Positions 22,349 to 30,322 of a stretch of DNA of 40,299 bases are shown piece after piece. The stretch is from an uncultured bacterium (lineage in GTDB: Bacteria; Bacillota_I; Bacilli_A; RF39; UBA660), in NCBI GenBank assembly GCA_946560065.1, contig CAMNUE010000016.1:1-40299 (forward strand). Direction: 5' to 3'. Each line of letters opens with the position of its first letter. Position 1 is the first letter of the stretch. The position numbers were made by a program, and so were the translations under genes. Below the pieces are notes generated by a model. The model was not told where the DNA came from. It ran no database searches and saw only the letters and a list, made by a program, of their open reading frames with translations.

Positions 22349-23793
22349 TTATTCATATTTTTTTACATATTGTTTATTATCATCTAAAACAAATCTTCCA
22401 TTATAAATTTCTTCCATACATTTATCAAATATACGTTCTCGCTTTTTTTCCTTTTAACAGCTAATCTTCTTAGATACACTAAAAAAATAATAAAAGCCTC
22501 TTCTCCACATACTACCTTCATAATATCAGAAAAGATATCAAAATAATCACCTTTAGATAGTGTCGCTAAAGATTCAGTATTTATATAAGATGGAAAATTT
22601 TTAGCTACATACATATCATTTTTTGACATGCTTTCAAGTGGAGAAGATAAATACATTTCCAATTCATTTTCTATTTTTCCTTCTATAACATCTAACATAG
22701 AAATTTCCTCTACTCTATTAGAAAAGAAACCTCTCATATTTATCGTCAAACTACTACAATCTAAACAAGTAGAATCTGCGAAATAATTTTTTCCTTCAAT
22801 CTCTACCATATTCCATGCATGTTTACTATTACATAAGCAATAAGACTTAATATTACATCTTCGACATAATGACGTAAATAAAGCTGCATAATTCCCACAA
22901 ATTGCACTATCTTTTTCCAAAGCACCATAAAGAAAGCCATTTTCATAAAACTTTCTTGCCTTTTCAACAGGCCAATTCTCTTCACTTAAATCTATGCTTG
23001 CAATCTCCTTATCATATTCTAAAGACTCCATGACATAAATTAATATCTTATCAAGCTTTTCCTTATCACTTTCAGAATCCTCAATATTTAAACTACAAAC
23101 TATAGCATCTAATTTATCATTTACTTTTTCTAAAATTTCGATAGTTCCTGGAATATCAGAAGAAATTAAAACTCCGTTTTTTCTTAAAAAATTATAACTT
23201 TTTGAATCAACCCACATAGGAATATTATAAGGAGCTGATTCTTTAAAATTTAACTCTTCTAAAAATAATAATTTATTAAAATCAGTATCAACGTTATTAA
23301 AAACATGATTAAAAAGATTTAATGAAAGATACCTTAATTGAGTTATTGATTCGAGAATACCTTCTTCAATAGATGGACCATCTATAATTAAACTCCTTAA
23401 TAAATTACAATCTTTTAAAAAACCAAAAGCCCCATTAGTTATAGAAACATTTTCTCTTGTATAAATTGTAAGTTTGTCTAAATACTTTAATTTAGAAATA
23501 CTTTTCAATTTTCTTATTTCAACATCACTAACAGTTTCAATATAGATGACTAACTCTTCAATATTTGGATAATTTTCTATCCAATCAAAAGAATTATTTT
23601 CATTATTTAAATGAAATTCAAAAAAATTATCATTTTTTAAATCAGAATAATCTTCTGTTGAAATGAACTCTAAAGATTTAGCCTCAACAGGAATATCATT
23701 TGATAAAATTCCAATCAATATTGAAAGTGTCAATGTAACACAACTAATTTTCTTTATTTTATTTGATTTTTCAATAGAATAAATACTACTCAT
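22349..23793 (-). pseudogene. Secreted leucine-rich-repeat/transglutaminase-like protein, frameshifted near the C-terminus
   Basis: From ATG 23793 (GGGGGAA site; an ATG at 23844 has none): a Sec signal (KKISCVTLTLSILIGILSNDIPVEA region), an N-terminal series of irregular leucine-rich repeats (about 60-200), then a transglutaminase-like domain. That domain has Cys299 (AICGNYAALFTSLCRRCNI), His325 (SKHAWNMVEIEG) and Asp340 (YFADST), the full triad. It is probably a surface peptidase or crosslinking-type enzyme of the TGL superfamily. In the given frame the protein ends at 22384 with NVYLINVWKKFIMEDLF. If the A7 run (22443-22449) had eight A, the frame would read RERIFDKCMEEIYNGRFVLD and stop at 22349, near the terminator. 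So a one-base deletion altered only the last ~20-30 residues; the catalytic domain is intact and the product could still be active. Confidence 0.75.
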
Positions 23794-23850
23794 TTCTATT
23801 TTTCCCCCATGATTATATCTTATCCTATATCCATTATACATCAAAGTTAG

Positions 23851-24468
23851 CTACTTATATATTAGTTTTTTCATATTTTTTTTATTTGCTCCTAAAACTT
23901 TTTCGAGATAACATTTTCCACATAATGATTCATACTCCATAGCTTTATCTGAACCATCATCTATTGCAATACTATCACCTTCTGTAACAAACATACCATC
24001 AATTTTTCTAGCATTTATTCTCGCTTTCTTTCCACAACGACAAATTGTAGGAAGTTCTTCAATTTGATCAGCCAATTCCAAAAGTCTCGGACTACCATCA
24101 AATGCTTCCATTACAAAGTCTGTTCTAAGACCATAAGCAATAACTGGAATGTCATAAAGTTTTGTTATATAGAAAAGTTCATCCACTTGCTTTGGCTTCA
24201 AAAATTGAGCTTCATCAACTATAATACAATTAACCTTATCCAAATATTTTTCTATCTTATCAATTACTTTATCTTTTGGGGTTATAAATTCATCAATCTT
24301 TCTTTCAATACCAAGACGAGAAACAACATAATCTCCACCTTTAGTGTCCTTTGAAGACTTAACTAAAATAACCTTTTGATCTCTTTCTTCATAATTAAAA
24401 GCTGTCTGAAGCATAACCGTAGTTTTACCAGAATTCATTGCTCCATACCTAAAAATTAATTTTGCCAT
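23851..24468 (-). CDS. tdk: Thymidine kinase (TK1 type)
   Basis: Salvage enzyme: thymidine + ATP to dTMP. 205 aa. P-loop GAMNSGKT (9-16), the catalytic base in VDEAQF (Glu86), the lasso/substrate loop with YGLRTDF, and four zinc cysteines in CRCGKKA and SLCGKCYLEKVL. The length and tetracysteine are those of tetrameric TK1-like enzymes. Site AGGAGG before the ATG; promoter TTGTAT-17-TATAAT at 24521-24549. The LRR-transglutaminase gene follows 58 nt downstream and could be co-transcribed. Confidence 0.96.
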   Translation of the reverse strand: MAKLIFRYGAMNSGKTTVMLQTAFNYEERDQKVILVKSSKDTKGGDYVVSRLGIERKIDEFITPKDKVIDKIEKYLDKVNCIIVDEAQFLKPKQVDELFYITKLYDIPVIAYGLRTDFVMEAFDGSPRLLELADQIEELPTICRCGKKARINARKIDGMFVTEGDSIAIDDGSDKAMEYESLCGKCYLEKVLGANKKNMKKLIYK

Positions 24469-24520
24469 ATTTTTTTCCTCCTATTATCCAAAATATAACG
24501 TGTAGTATTATACACTTATA

Positions 24521-24549
24521 ATTATATGAAATTAAAATTATAGATACAA
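24521..24549 (-). promoter_or_regulatory. Promoter of tdk
   Basis: Minus strand: -35 TTGTAT (24544-24549), 17-bp spacer, -10 TATAAT (24521-24526). A second TATAAT occurs closer to the gene. Confidence 0.7.
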
Positions 24550-24634
24550 GATATTTTACAAAATACGACATAATATTTTTTTATAGTAGAAAAATTAAAG
24601 ATATTGCTTTTTTACTTTTATAATATTTCATTTA

Positions 24635-24643
24635 TGATATACT
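24635..24643 (+). promoter_or_regulatory. Extended -10 promoter of the FemABX pair
   Basis: TGATATACT (TGn plus TATACT) about 30 nt before the ATG at 24673; no good -35. Confidence 0.5.
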
Positions 24644-24672
24644 AATATATAAGGAAAGTGAGGACAAAGCTA

Positions 24673-25986
24673 ATGCTAAAACTAAAAAATATTGAAAAAG
24701 AACAATTTGATAAATTTATAAGTGAGCACAAACTAAAATCACATTTTTTACAATCACTATCTTGGGGAGAATTCTCAAAAATAAAGAAAAATCTTACTCC
24801 ATATTATTTAGGATTAGTAAATGAAAATGACGAACTCGTTGCTGCTACTCTTCTTTTAGAAAAGAAATTACCACTTAATATGTGTTATTTTTATGCACCT
24901 CGTGGCTTTGTACTAGACTATAAGAAAAAAGAATTAGTAAGAATAATGACTAAAAAAGTCGTTGATTTTGCTAAAAGTAAAAAAGCAATCTTTGTTAAAA
25001 TAGACCCTGATATAATTAAAACATCAATTAATTATCAGAATGAAGAACATCAAAATCCTGATTACGATGAAATATTTAAAACCTTAAAAGAAGCTGGTTT
25101 TAAACATCAAGGATATACAAAAAATTTTGAAACAATGCAACCACGCTATACTTTTAGAATCGATTTAACTCAGGACTTAGATGAGATTGAAGAACACTTC
25201 TCAAAAACTACCAAACAGCGTATAGCAAAGTCATTGAAGTTAGATACAGAAGTAACAATTGGTACTCAAAGTGATATTAAAACTTTTTATCACTTAATGA
25301 CTCTAACGGAAAGTAGAAAAGACTTCATTTCTTATAATGAAGATTACTATGATACCTTATATGAAATATTTAATGGGAATAAAAATAGTAAAGCTACTCT
25401 ATTCTTAGGAAAAGTTCATTTAAATAAAACAATCAAAGCTTTAGAAAAGAATCTAAAAACTATTAATAATCAAATATCAATATTACCAATAGATAGCTTA
25501 AGTAAAAGTGCTAAAGCTAAGCTTTCAGAACTCACTAAACAAAAAGAAAATACAATTAAAGAAATTGATAAATATAAAGAATACAAAAAAGAATATGGAA
25601 ACGACTTAACATTAAGCGCCCATATGATTATCGAGTATGGTGATAAAGCCTGGGTTCTATACGCAGGAAATCATAACATTTTAAGTGAAACTTACGTAAA
25701 TTATAACACTTACTTCGAACACATAAAATATTGTAAAAATAAAGGTTTAAAAGTATATGATCAATTTGGTACAACAGGAGACCTATCTAAAGATAATCCA
25801 AGATTAGGATTACACGAATTTAAAAAGAAATTTGGTGGCGATTACATTGAATTTATAGGAGAATGGGACTATATCACAAATTATCCAATGTATTTTGTAT
25901 TCACAAAGCTAGTACCAATCTATAGAAGTATAGTAAGAAACAAGAGTAAAAAGGAGCTACAACATGAAATTAGTAAATCTAAGTAA
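24673..25986 (+). CDS. FemABX-type lipid II aminoacyltransferase (first of pair)
   Basis: Fem/MurM enzymes use aminoacyl-tRNA to add amino acids to the lysine of lipid II, building the interpeptide bridge. From ATG 24673 (GAGGAC site; the GTG 15 nt upstream is less good) it has 437 aa, the family length. It shows two GNAT-like lobes with the marker segments FLQSLSWGEFSK, YYLGL, FYAPRGFVLDY and FVKIDPD; a long helical-arm (coiled-coil) insertion of about 65 residues (ALEKNLKTINNQISILPIDS onward, about 260-325); and the end block YDQFGTTGDLSKDNP then GLHEFKKKFGGDYIEFIGEW. The helical arm identifies FemA/B/X over simple GNATs. The amino acid added cannot be predicted. Confidence 0.9.
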   Translation: MLKLKNIEKEQFDKFISEHKLKSHFLQSLSWGEFSKIKKNLTPYYLGLVNENDELVAATLLLEKKLPLNMCYFYAPRGFVLDYKKKELVRIMTKKVVDFAKSKKAIFVKIDPDIIKTSINYQNEEHQNPDYDEIFKTLKEAGFKHQGYTKNFETMQPRYTFRIDLTQDLDEIEEHFSKTTKQRIAKSLKLDTEVTIGTQSDIKTFYHLMTLTESRKDFISYNEDYYDTLYEIFNGNKNSKATLFLGKVHLNKTIKALEKNLKTINNQISILPIDSLSKSAKAKLSELTKQKENTIKEIDKYKEYKKEYGNDLTLSAHMIIEYGDKAWVLYAGNHNILSETYVNYNTYFEHIKYCKNKGLKVYDQFGTTGDLSKDNPRLGLHEFKKKFGGDYIEFIGEWDYITNYPMYFVFTKLVPIYRSIVRNKSKKELQHEISKSK

Positions 25987-27262
25987 AGAAGAATTTAAAA
26001 AGTTTGCTGATAATCATGAACAAATAACTTTTCATCAAACAGAAGAATGGGCAAATTTAAAAAAAGTAAATAATTGGAAAGCTTACTACATTGGATTACA
26101 AGACAAAAAGAAAATAGTCGCTGGAGCTCTTCTACTCGCAAAAACACTACCAATAATTAAAAAGAAAATGTTCTACTCCCCACGTGGTTTTTTAATTGAC
26201 TACACTAATAAGGAACTATTAGAAGAATTCACAATAGAGTTAAAGAAATTCATCAAAAAAGAAAATGGAATATTTGTTAAAATAGACCCTTTCGTTGAAT
26301 ATCAAGAACATGATAATAATGGAGAAATTGTTGAAGATGGCTATAATAATAAAGTTGCTGTAAATAACTTAAAAAGCTTAGGCTACAAATTCTTTGGTTT
26401 TAACTTAATGCAAGATACACTACAGCCAAGATGGATGCATGTCATCGAAACTAAAAATAAAACTTTAGACGATGTTATGAAAGACATGGAATCCAAAACT
26501 AGACAAATTCTTAGAAAAAATGAAAAATGTGGAATTACCACAAGAGAAATCACCAGAGACGAATTACCAATATTTAAAGATATTATGAAACATACTAGTG
26601 ATAGACGTGAATTTGTTGATCGTCCACTATCCTATTATGAAGCTATGTGGGATGCTCTACATGATAGTGGCATATTAAAAATATTAATCGCAGAAATAGA
26701 CTTTGACCTTTATGAAAAAAACACAAGAGAAGAAAAAGAAGAACATGAAAAAGATTTAAAAGATAGAATCTATAAAAAAGAGAAAAATATTCTTAAAATG
26801 AATGATAAAAAATATGAAGCAAGTAATAAACAAGATAAAGAAGCAATCAACAGATTGGAAAAACAATTAGATAAAATTAAAGAATTAAAAAAAGAATATG
26901 GTTCAAAAGAGATACTTGGAGGAATACTTTTCTTAATTTATGGTAATGAGGTACTATCTCTTCATGGTGGAAGTCATGCCAAATTAATGCAATTCCAATC
27001 AGCCTATACAATTCACTTCGCAGGAGTTAAAATGGCTGTTGAAAACAATTATAACCGCTATAATTTTTATGGTATTACTGGAGACTTTAGAAAAGAAAAT
27101 CCTCTATATGGATTATACCTTTTCAAAAAAAGTTTTGGAGGTCATGTCGTTGAACTAATTGGTGAATACGACTTAGTAGTTTCAAAATTATGGTATACAG
27201 CTTACAATCTAGCCTTTAATACCTACCACAAATTAAAAAATATTAAAAACAAACAAAAATAA
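25964..27262 (+). CDS. FemABX-type lipid II aminoacyltransferase (second of pair)
   Basis: 432 aa paralogue of the preceding gene, starting inside its last 23 nt (ATG 25964 with AAGGAGC site), so translation is coupled. Same blocks: FHQTEEWANLKK, YYIGLQ, FYSPRGFLIDY, FVKIDP, a Lys/Glu helical arm (about 245-315), then YNFYGITGDFRKENP, GLYLFKKSFGGHVVELIGEYD. Compared with the first gene it has a longer loop after FVKIDP. Two adjacent Fem enzymes usually act in sequence, the second extending a bridge begun by the first (as FemA/FemB or MurM/MurN do), so a bridge of at least two residues is inferred. The operon ends at a bidirectional terminator. Confidence 0.9.
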   Translation: MKLVNLSKEEFKKFADNHEQITFHQTEEWANLKKVNNWKAYYIGLQDKKKIVAGALLLAKTLPIIKKKMFYSPRGFLIDYTNKELLEEFTIELKKFIKKENGIFVKIDPFVEYQEHDNNGEIVEDGYNNKVAVNNLKSLGYKFFGFNLMQDTLQPRWMHVIETKNKTLDDVMKDMESKTRQILRKNEKCGITTREITRDELPIFKDIMKHTSDRREFVDRPLSYYEAMWDALHDSGILKILIAEIDFDLYEKNTREEKEEHEKDLKDRIYKKEKNILKMNDKKYEASNKQDKEAINRLEKQLDKIKELKKEYGSKEILGGILFLIYGNEVLSLHGGSHAKLMQFQSAYTIHFAGVKMAVENNYNRYNFYGITGDFRKENPLYGLYLFKKSFGGHVVELIGEYDLVVSKLWYTAYNLAFNTYHKLKNIKNKQK

Positions 27263-27287
27263 TACGATAAAACGTATTATTTTTTCT
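27259..27287. terminator. Bidirectional terminator between the FemABX pair and the flippase gene
   Basis: ATAATACG (27259-27266) and CGTATTAT (27273-27280), perfect 8-bp stem, T-run on the plus side and A/T flank on the minus side. Confidence 0.82.
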
Positions 27288-28911
27288 TTTTAAATAACCT
27301 ATTTCCAAATATAGATTTAATTGTCTTAGTTTTATAAGTATAATAAAAGTAAACCATCATTCCAACAATCATGTACACTAATATAATAAAGATATTTAAA
27401 AATCTATTAGAAACACTAATTGGAATAATAAACTTAAGTAAAAATAACACAACTATCATTAATAATGAAGCACACATTATTTCTACAAAATCTTTTAAAA
27501 CCTTTTCATAATTAATTTTATACTTAAGTCCTAGTATAAATAAGCAAACTACAAATGATACTAAATATCCTAAAATACTCGCTGTAATTACTCCATAATA
27601 TGCAGGAAAATGCATTTTATTGAAAGCAATTAATAAGTTAGTATTTAAAAGTAACTTTACAATTACTCCGACAATCAAACTTGTAAATACAGCCTTATAA
27701 TCTTTCAAAGACTGTAAAGTTGTCACCATAGCTGTAAATAATCCAACAAATAACCCTACAAAAATATAATAACTTAAAACACTAGGACCATATTGACTAT
27801 TACCATAAAATAAAGTCCATATAGGTTTTGCAAGAAAACTTACTCCTAATGTCATGGGAACTGTCAAGAAAAGTAACATTCCAAGAGCTTGTGTAATCTT
27901 ATTTTCTACATCTTTTTGTTTATTCTTTATTACACTCTCCGCTAAATTAGGAATCAAACTAACAACAACACCAGTCGAAACGGAAAGTATTATCATATTG
28001 AATTTTGCACTCCAAGTAGAAAGCATTCCATAAACAATCTCTGCATCTTTAGCACTATAACTTGCATGATTAACAAGCCCTTTAACAACTGTAACCATAT
28101 CAATGTAATTATATAATGATTTAAATAAATCAATCATAATAAAAGGAACTGCATAAATTAAAATCTTTTTTAGTATTACTTTATCAGAAACAATTGGTTC
28201 ATTTACAGATCTAATTTTCTCATTGAATTTCTTCTTATTTTTTACCCTTTTAACAAACAAATATAAATAAGCTGCAATCGCTCCAGCTGTTGCTCCAAAT
28301 AAAGCAATTCCAACCGCACTTGTTAAAGATAATTTAAATACCTTTATAGCCAAGAAACTTCCGAATATAATAATGAATACACGAACTATTTGCTCAACTA
28401 CCTGTGAAATAGAAGAGGGACTCATAAAACGATGTCCTTCAAAATAGCCACGATATATACTTAAAAGTGGAACAATTAAAATTGCTGTTCCAATAACTCT
28501 CACAACAAATGTAACATCTTCTATCGTATTTCCACCAGTAACATCACCTAAAATTGCTCGAGCCAAAAAAGGTGCAAACAACATTATCAATAAGAAACAG
28601 ACAAATCCCAACAATAAAGCCATTCTCTTCCCCATAAGAAAAGCCCTCTGTTTAACATTATGATAACCTAAAGATTGGTATTCAGATATTATTTTACTAA
28701 TTGCTAAAGGAATTCCAGCAGAAGACAACGACATAAAAAATAAATAGATAGTATAAGCATAACCATATAATGCTCCACCCTTTTCACCAATTACAGCATG
28801 AAAAGGAATAACATAGACTATCCCCAAAATCTTACTAATTACAATTCCAAGAGTTGTAATAAAGGCTCCCTTAACAAAAGTGCTTTTCTTCATCGTAATA
28901 TCTTTCTTCAT
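27277..28911 (-). CDS. MurJ/SpoVB-type polysaccharide or lipid II flippase
   Basis: Multipass (about 14 helices) MOP-superfamily transporter of 544 aa from ATG 28911 (GGAGG site; the longer frame to 28941 has none). The N-terminus KKSTFVKGAFITTLGIVISK followed by ILGIVYVIPFHAVIG, and GGALYGYAYTIYLFFMSLS with SAGIPLAISKIISEYQSLG, are typical of the Firmicutes YtgP/SpoVB branch, which translocates lipid II or spore cortex precursors. I cannot separate vegetative MurJ (YtgP) from SpoVB by eye. It sits convergent with the FemABX pair, so the peptidoglycan precursor pathway is clustered here. cse60 and fic lie upstream on the same strand. Confidence 0.85.
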   Translation of the reverse strand: MKKDITMKKSTFVKGAFITTLGIVISKILGIVYVIPFHAVIGEKGGALYGYAYTIYLFFMSLSSAGIPLAISKIISEYQSLGYHNVKQRAFLMGKRMALLLGFVCFLLIMLFAPFLARAILGDVTGGNTIEDVTFVVRVIGTAILIVPLLSIYRGYFEGHRFMSPSSISQVVEQIVRVFIIIFGSFLAIKVFKLSLTSAVGIALFGATAGAIAAYLYLFVKRVKNKKKFNEKIRSVNEPIVSDKVILKKILIYAVPFIMIDLFKSLYNYIDMVTVVKGLVNHASYSAKDAEIVYGMLSTWSAKFNMIILSVSTGVVVSLIPNLAESVIKNKQKDVENKITQALGMLLFLTVPMTLGVSFLAKPIWTLFYGNSQYGPSVLSYYIFVGLFVGLFTAMVTTLQSLKDYKAVFTSLIVGVIVKLLLNTNLLIAFNKMHFPAYYGVITASILGYLVSFVVCLFILGLKYKINYEKVLKDFVEIMCASLLMIVVLFLLKFIIPISVSNRFLNIFIILVYMIVGMMVYFYYTYKTKTIKSIFGNRLFKKKK

Positions 28912-28939
28912 AATACCTCCACTATAAAAATTATACCAC

Positions 28940-28974
28940 AAAAAAAGAGAAAATATCCTTTTTCTATCTTCTCT
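28940..28974 (-). terminator. Terminator of cse60
   Basis: AGAGAAGATA (28974 down to 28965) pairs with TATTTTCTCT (28955 down to 28946) with one mismatch, followed by six T on the minus strand. Confidence 0.75.
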
Positions 28975-29149
28975 ACTTTTCTTTATACATAATCATGGCC
29001 GAAAAGCAAAAAACCTGCTCTTCACTAAAAATTGAAACTCCAACTTGATATTTAATATCAATTATCTCAATTTCATTTTCACTTATAAAATTATTAATAT
29101 CTTCTTCTAAATCAGATTCATCTTCATCATCAAATATTTTTACTTTCAC
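28973..29149 (-). CDS. Cse60-like small sporulation protein
   Basis: A 58-residue gene below the usual ORF cutoff. From GTG 29149 it reads VKVKIFDDEDESDLEEDINN, then FISENEIEIIDIKYQVGVSI and FSEEQVFCFSAMIMYKEK. The pattern (K-V-K-x-F-D-E/D...LE...N-x-F, IIDIKY, QxFCFSAMIxY) matches Cse60/DUF2758, a 60-aa SigE-dependent sporulation protein of B. subtilis whose molecular role is unknown. GGTGAT serves as ribosome site. A hairpin terminator overlaps the stop codon, supporting a real gene. No SigE promoter could be assigned with confidence in the 50 bases upstream. Confidence 0.85.
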   Translation of the reverse strand: MKVKIFDDEDESDLEEDINNFISENEIEIIDIKYQVGVSIFSEEQVFCFSAMIMYKEK

Positions 29150-29200
29150 ATTATCACCAAAATAATTATAAAATATTTAATCTAAAAATATTGACGAAAA

Positions 29201-30133
29201 TTAACGCTTAATCTTTTGAAAATTCATTTTAGAAAGAGTATCTTGATACTTTTCTGAATCAGTATCTTTCATATTTTTAATATTTTCAAAAGCTCTCTCT
29301 AAAGAAGAAACTCTATTAGTATTATAGAATATTGCATCATCCGCTCTATTTAAAATAAAATTAAACCAAGCATTAATCTCTTCATTTGAATCATGTTCTA
29401 AATCAAAATAAATATCATTAATTGTTCTAGCATAATTAGGTTTAAACATAAATATTCCATGAGATAAATTCAACGGACAAAGCTTTAATTTAGTATCATA
29501 AATCTTATTAATAGCATCAGTAAATTTTATATTATAAATCATTCTAGAAGTTCTACCATTACCGTCAATAAATGGATGAATACGTACAAACAGCAAACTA
29601 ACTAAAGCACTTTTTAAAAAAGGATTAGAATTTAATAAAGATAAAGAAGTACTCTTATAAATACTTATAAAATCATTCATAAACTTTTTTATATCTTCAC
29701 TATTCGCACCTCGCCAAAATACTATCTCTTCTTCAGTACTTCTATCCATAGTTGATACTCTAACTTCCTTACCATTTGAACGATAACCTTCAAGTCGTTC
29801 TGATTTTGTCACAAACTGATGTAATTTCTTAATTCTTCTATGACTCATTTGCAATGTATCAAAAAAAACATTATTTTTTAGCATATCATAAGGATTAATC
29901 AAATGATTCTCTATTTTTTGAGAATATTTAATTTCATTAGATAAACTATCAATCCAATAATAGAGAACAGAATAATCATCAAATTGTGATAAAAATCTCA
30001 AATATTTATCAAATTCTTTATTAGTATCTTCCAAATGAAATAATACATTATCTTCAATTTTAATTCTATCGACATATTCCTCTAATGGAAAATATTTTAC
30101 TTCCGCTGGATTCATTCCATTAACTGGACCCAT
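29201..30133 (-). CDS. Fic-domain protein, class II (AMP-transferase type)
   Basis: Fic proteins usually transfer AMP from ATP to a hydroxyl of a target protein. 310 aa. The catalytic loop HPFIDGNGRTSR spans 186-197, the full HPFx(D/E)GNGRxxR motif (His186 as base). The inhibitory helix motif S71-Q-K-I-E75-N76 lies upstream of the Fic core and fits [S/T]xxxE[G/N]. Because it precedes the core within the same chain, this is class II, autoinhibited. The N-terminus (NPAEVKYFPL) and the C-terminal helical tail fit stand-alone chromosomal Fic proteins with a winged-helix-like end. No antitoxin gene is adjacent. Site GAGGGG; promoter at 30163-30191. The target protein is unknown. Confidence 0.9.
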   Translation of the reverse strand: MGPVNGMNPAEVKYFPLEEYVDRIKIEDNVLFHLEDTNKEFDKYLRFLSQFDDYSVLYYWIDSLSNEIKYSQKIENHLINPYDMLKNNVFFDTLQMSHRRIKKLHQFVTKSERLEGYRSNGKEVRVSTMDRSTEEEIVFWRGANSEDIKKFMNDFISIYKSTSLSLLNSNPFLKSALVSLLFVRIHPFIDGNGRTSRMIYNIKFTDAINKIYDTKLKLCPLNLSHGIFMFKPNYARTINDIYFDLEHDSNEEINAWFNFILNRADDAIFYNTNRVSSLERAFENIKNMKDTDSEKYQDTLSKMNFQKIKR

Positions 30134-30162
30134 AATATCAACCCCTCTTCAAATGTGTACAA

Positions 30163-30191
30163 ATTATACCATATTTTACTAAAAAAAGCAA
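30163..30191 (-). promoter_or_regulatory. Promoter of fic
   Basis: Minus strand: -35 TTGCTT (30186-30191), 17-bp spacer, -10 TATAAT (30163-30168). Confidence 0.7.
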
Positions 30192-30263
30192 ATTATATCG
30201 TCATAACCAACACAATACAACAAAAATAACAGTCTAAAATCCGACTACATATAGCAATCTTTA

Positions 30264-30308
30264 AAAAAACAAAACCTCTAAATTCTACATTCAGTAGTTT
30301 AGAGGTTT
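30264..30308 (-). terminator. Terminator of the leuS operon
   Basis: AAACCTCTAAA (30272-30282) and TTTAGAGGTTT (30298-30308) form an 11-bp stem with an inner CTAC/GTAG arm; minus-strand T-rich tail. Confidence 0.85.
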
Positions 30309-30322
30309 ATTTATAATTGTTC

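Noticed and set aside
24673..27262. The two FemABX genes as one split gene
   Set aside because: Each has the full set of family blocks and helical arm and about 430 residues; they are tandem paralogues, not fragments.
30134..30263. Intergenic stretch between fic and the leuS terminator
   Set aside because: Apart from the fic promoter it has no small ORF with a start site and no hairpin worth naming.
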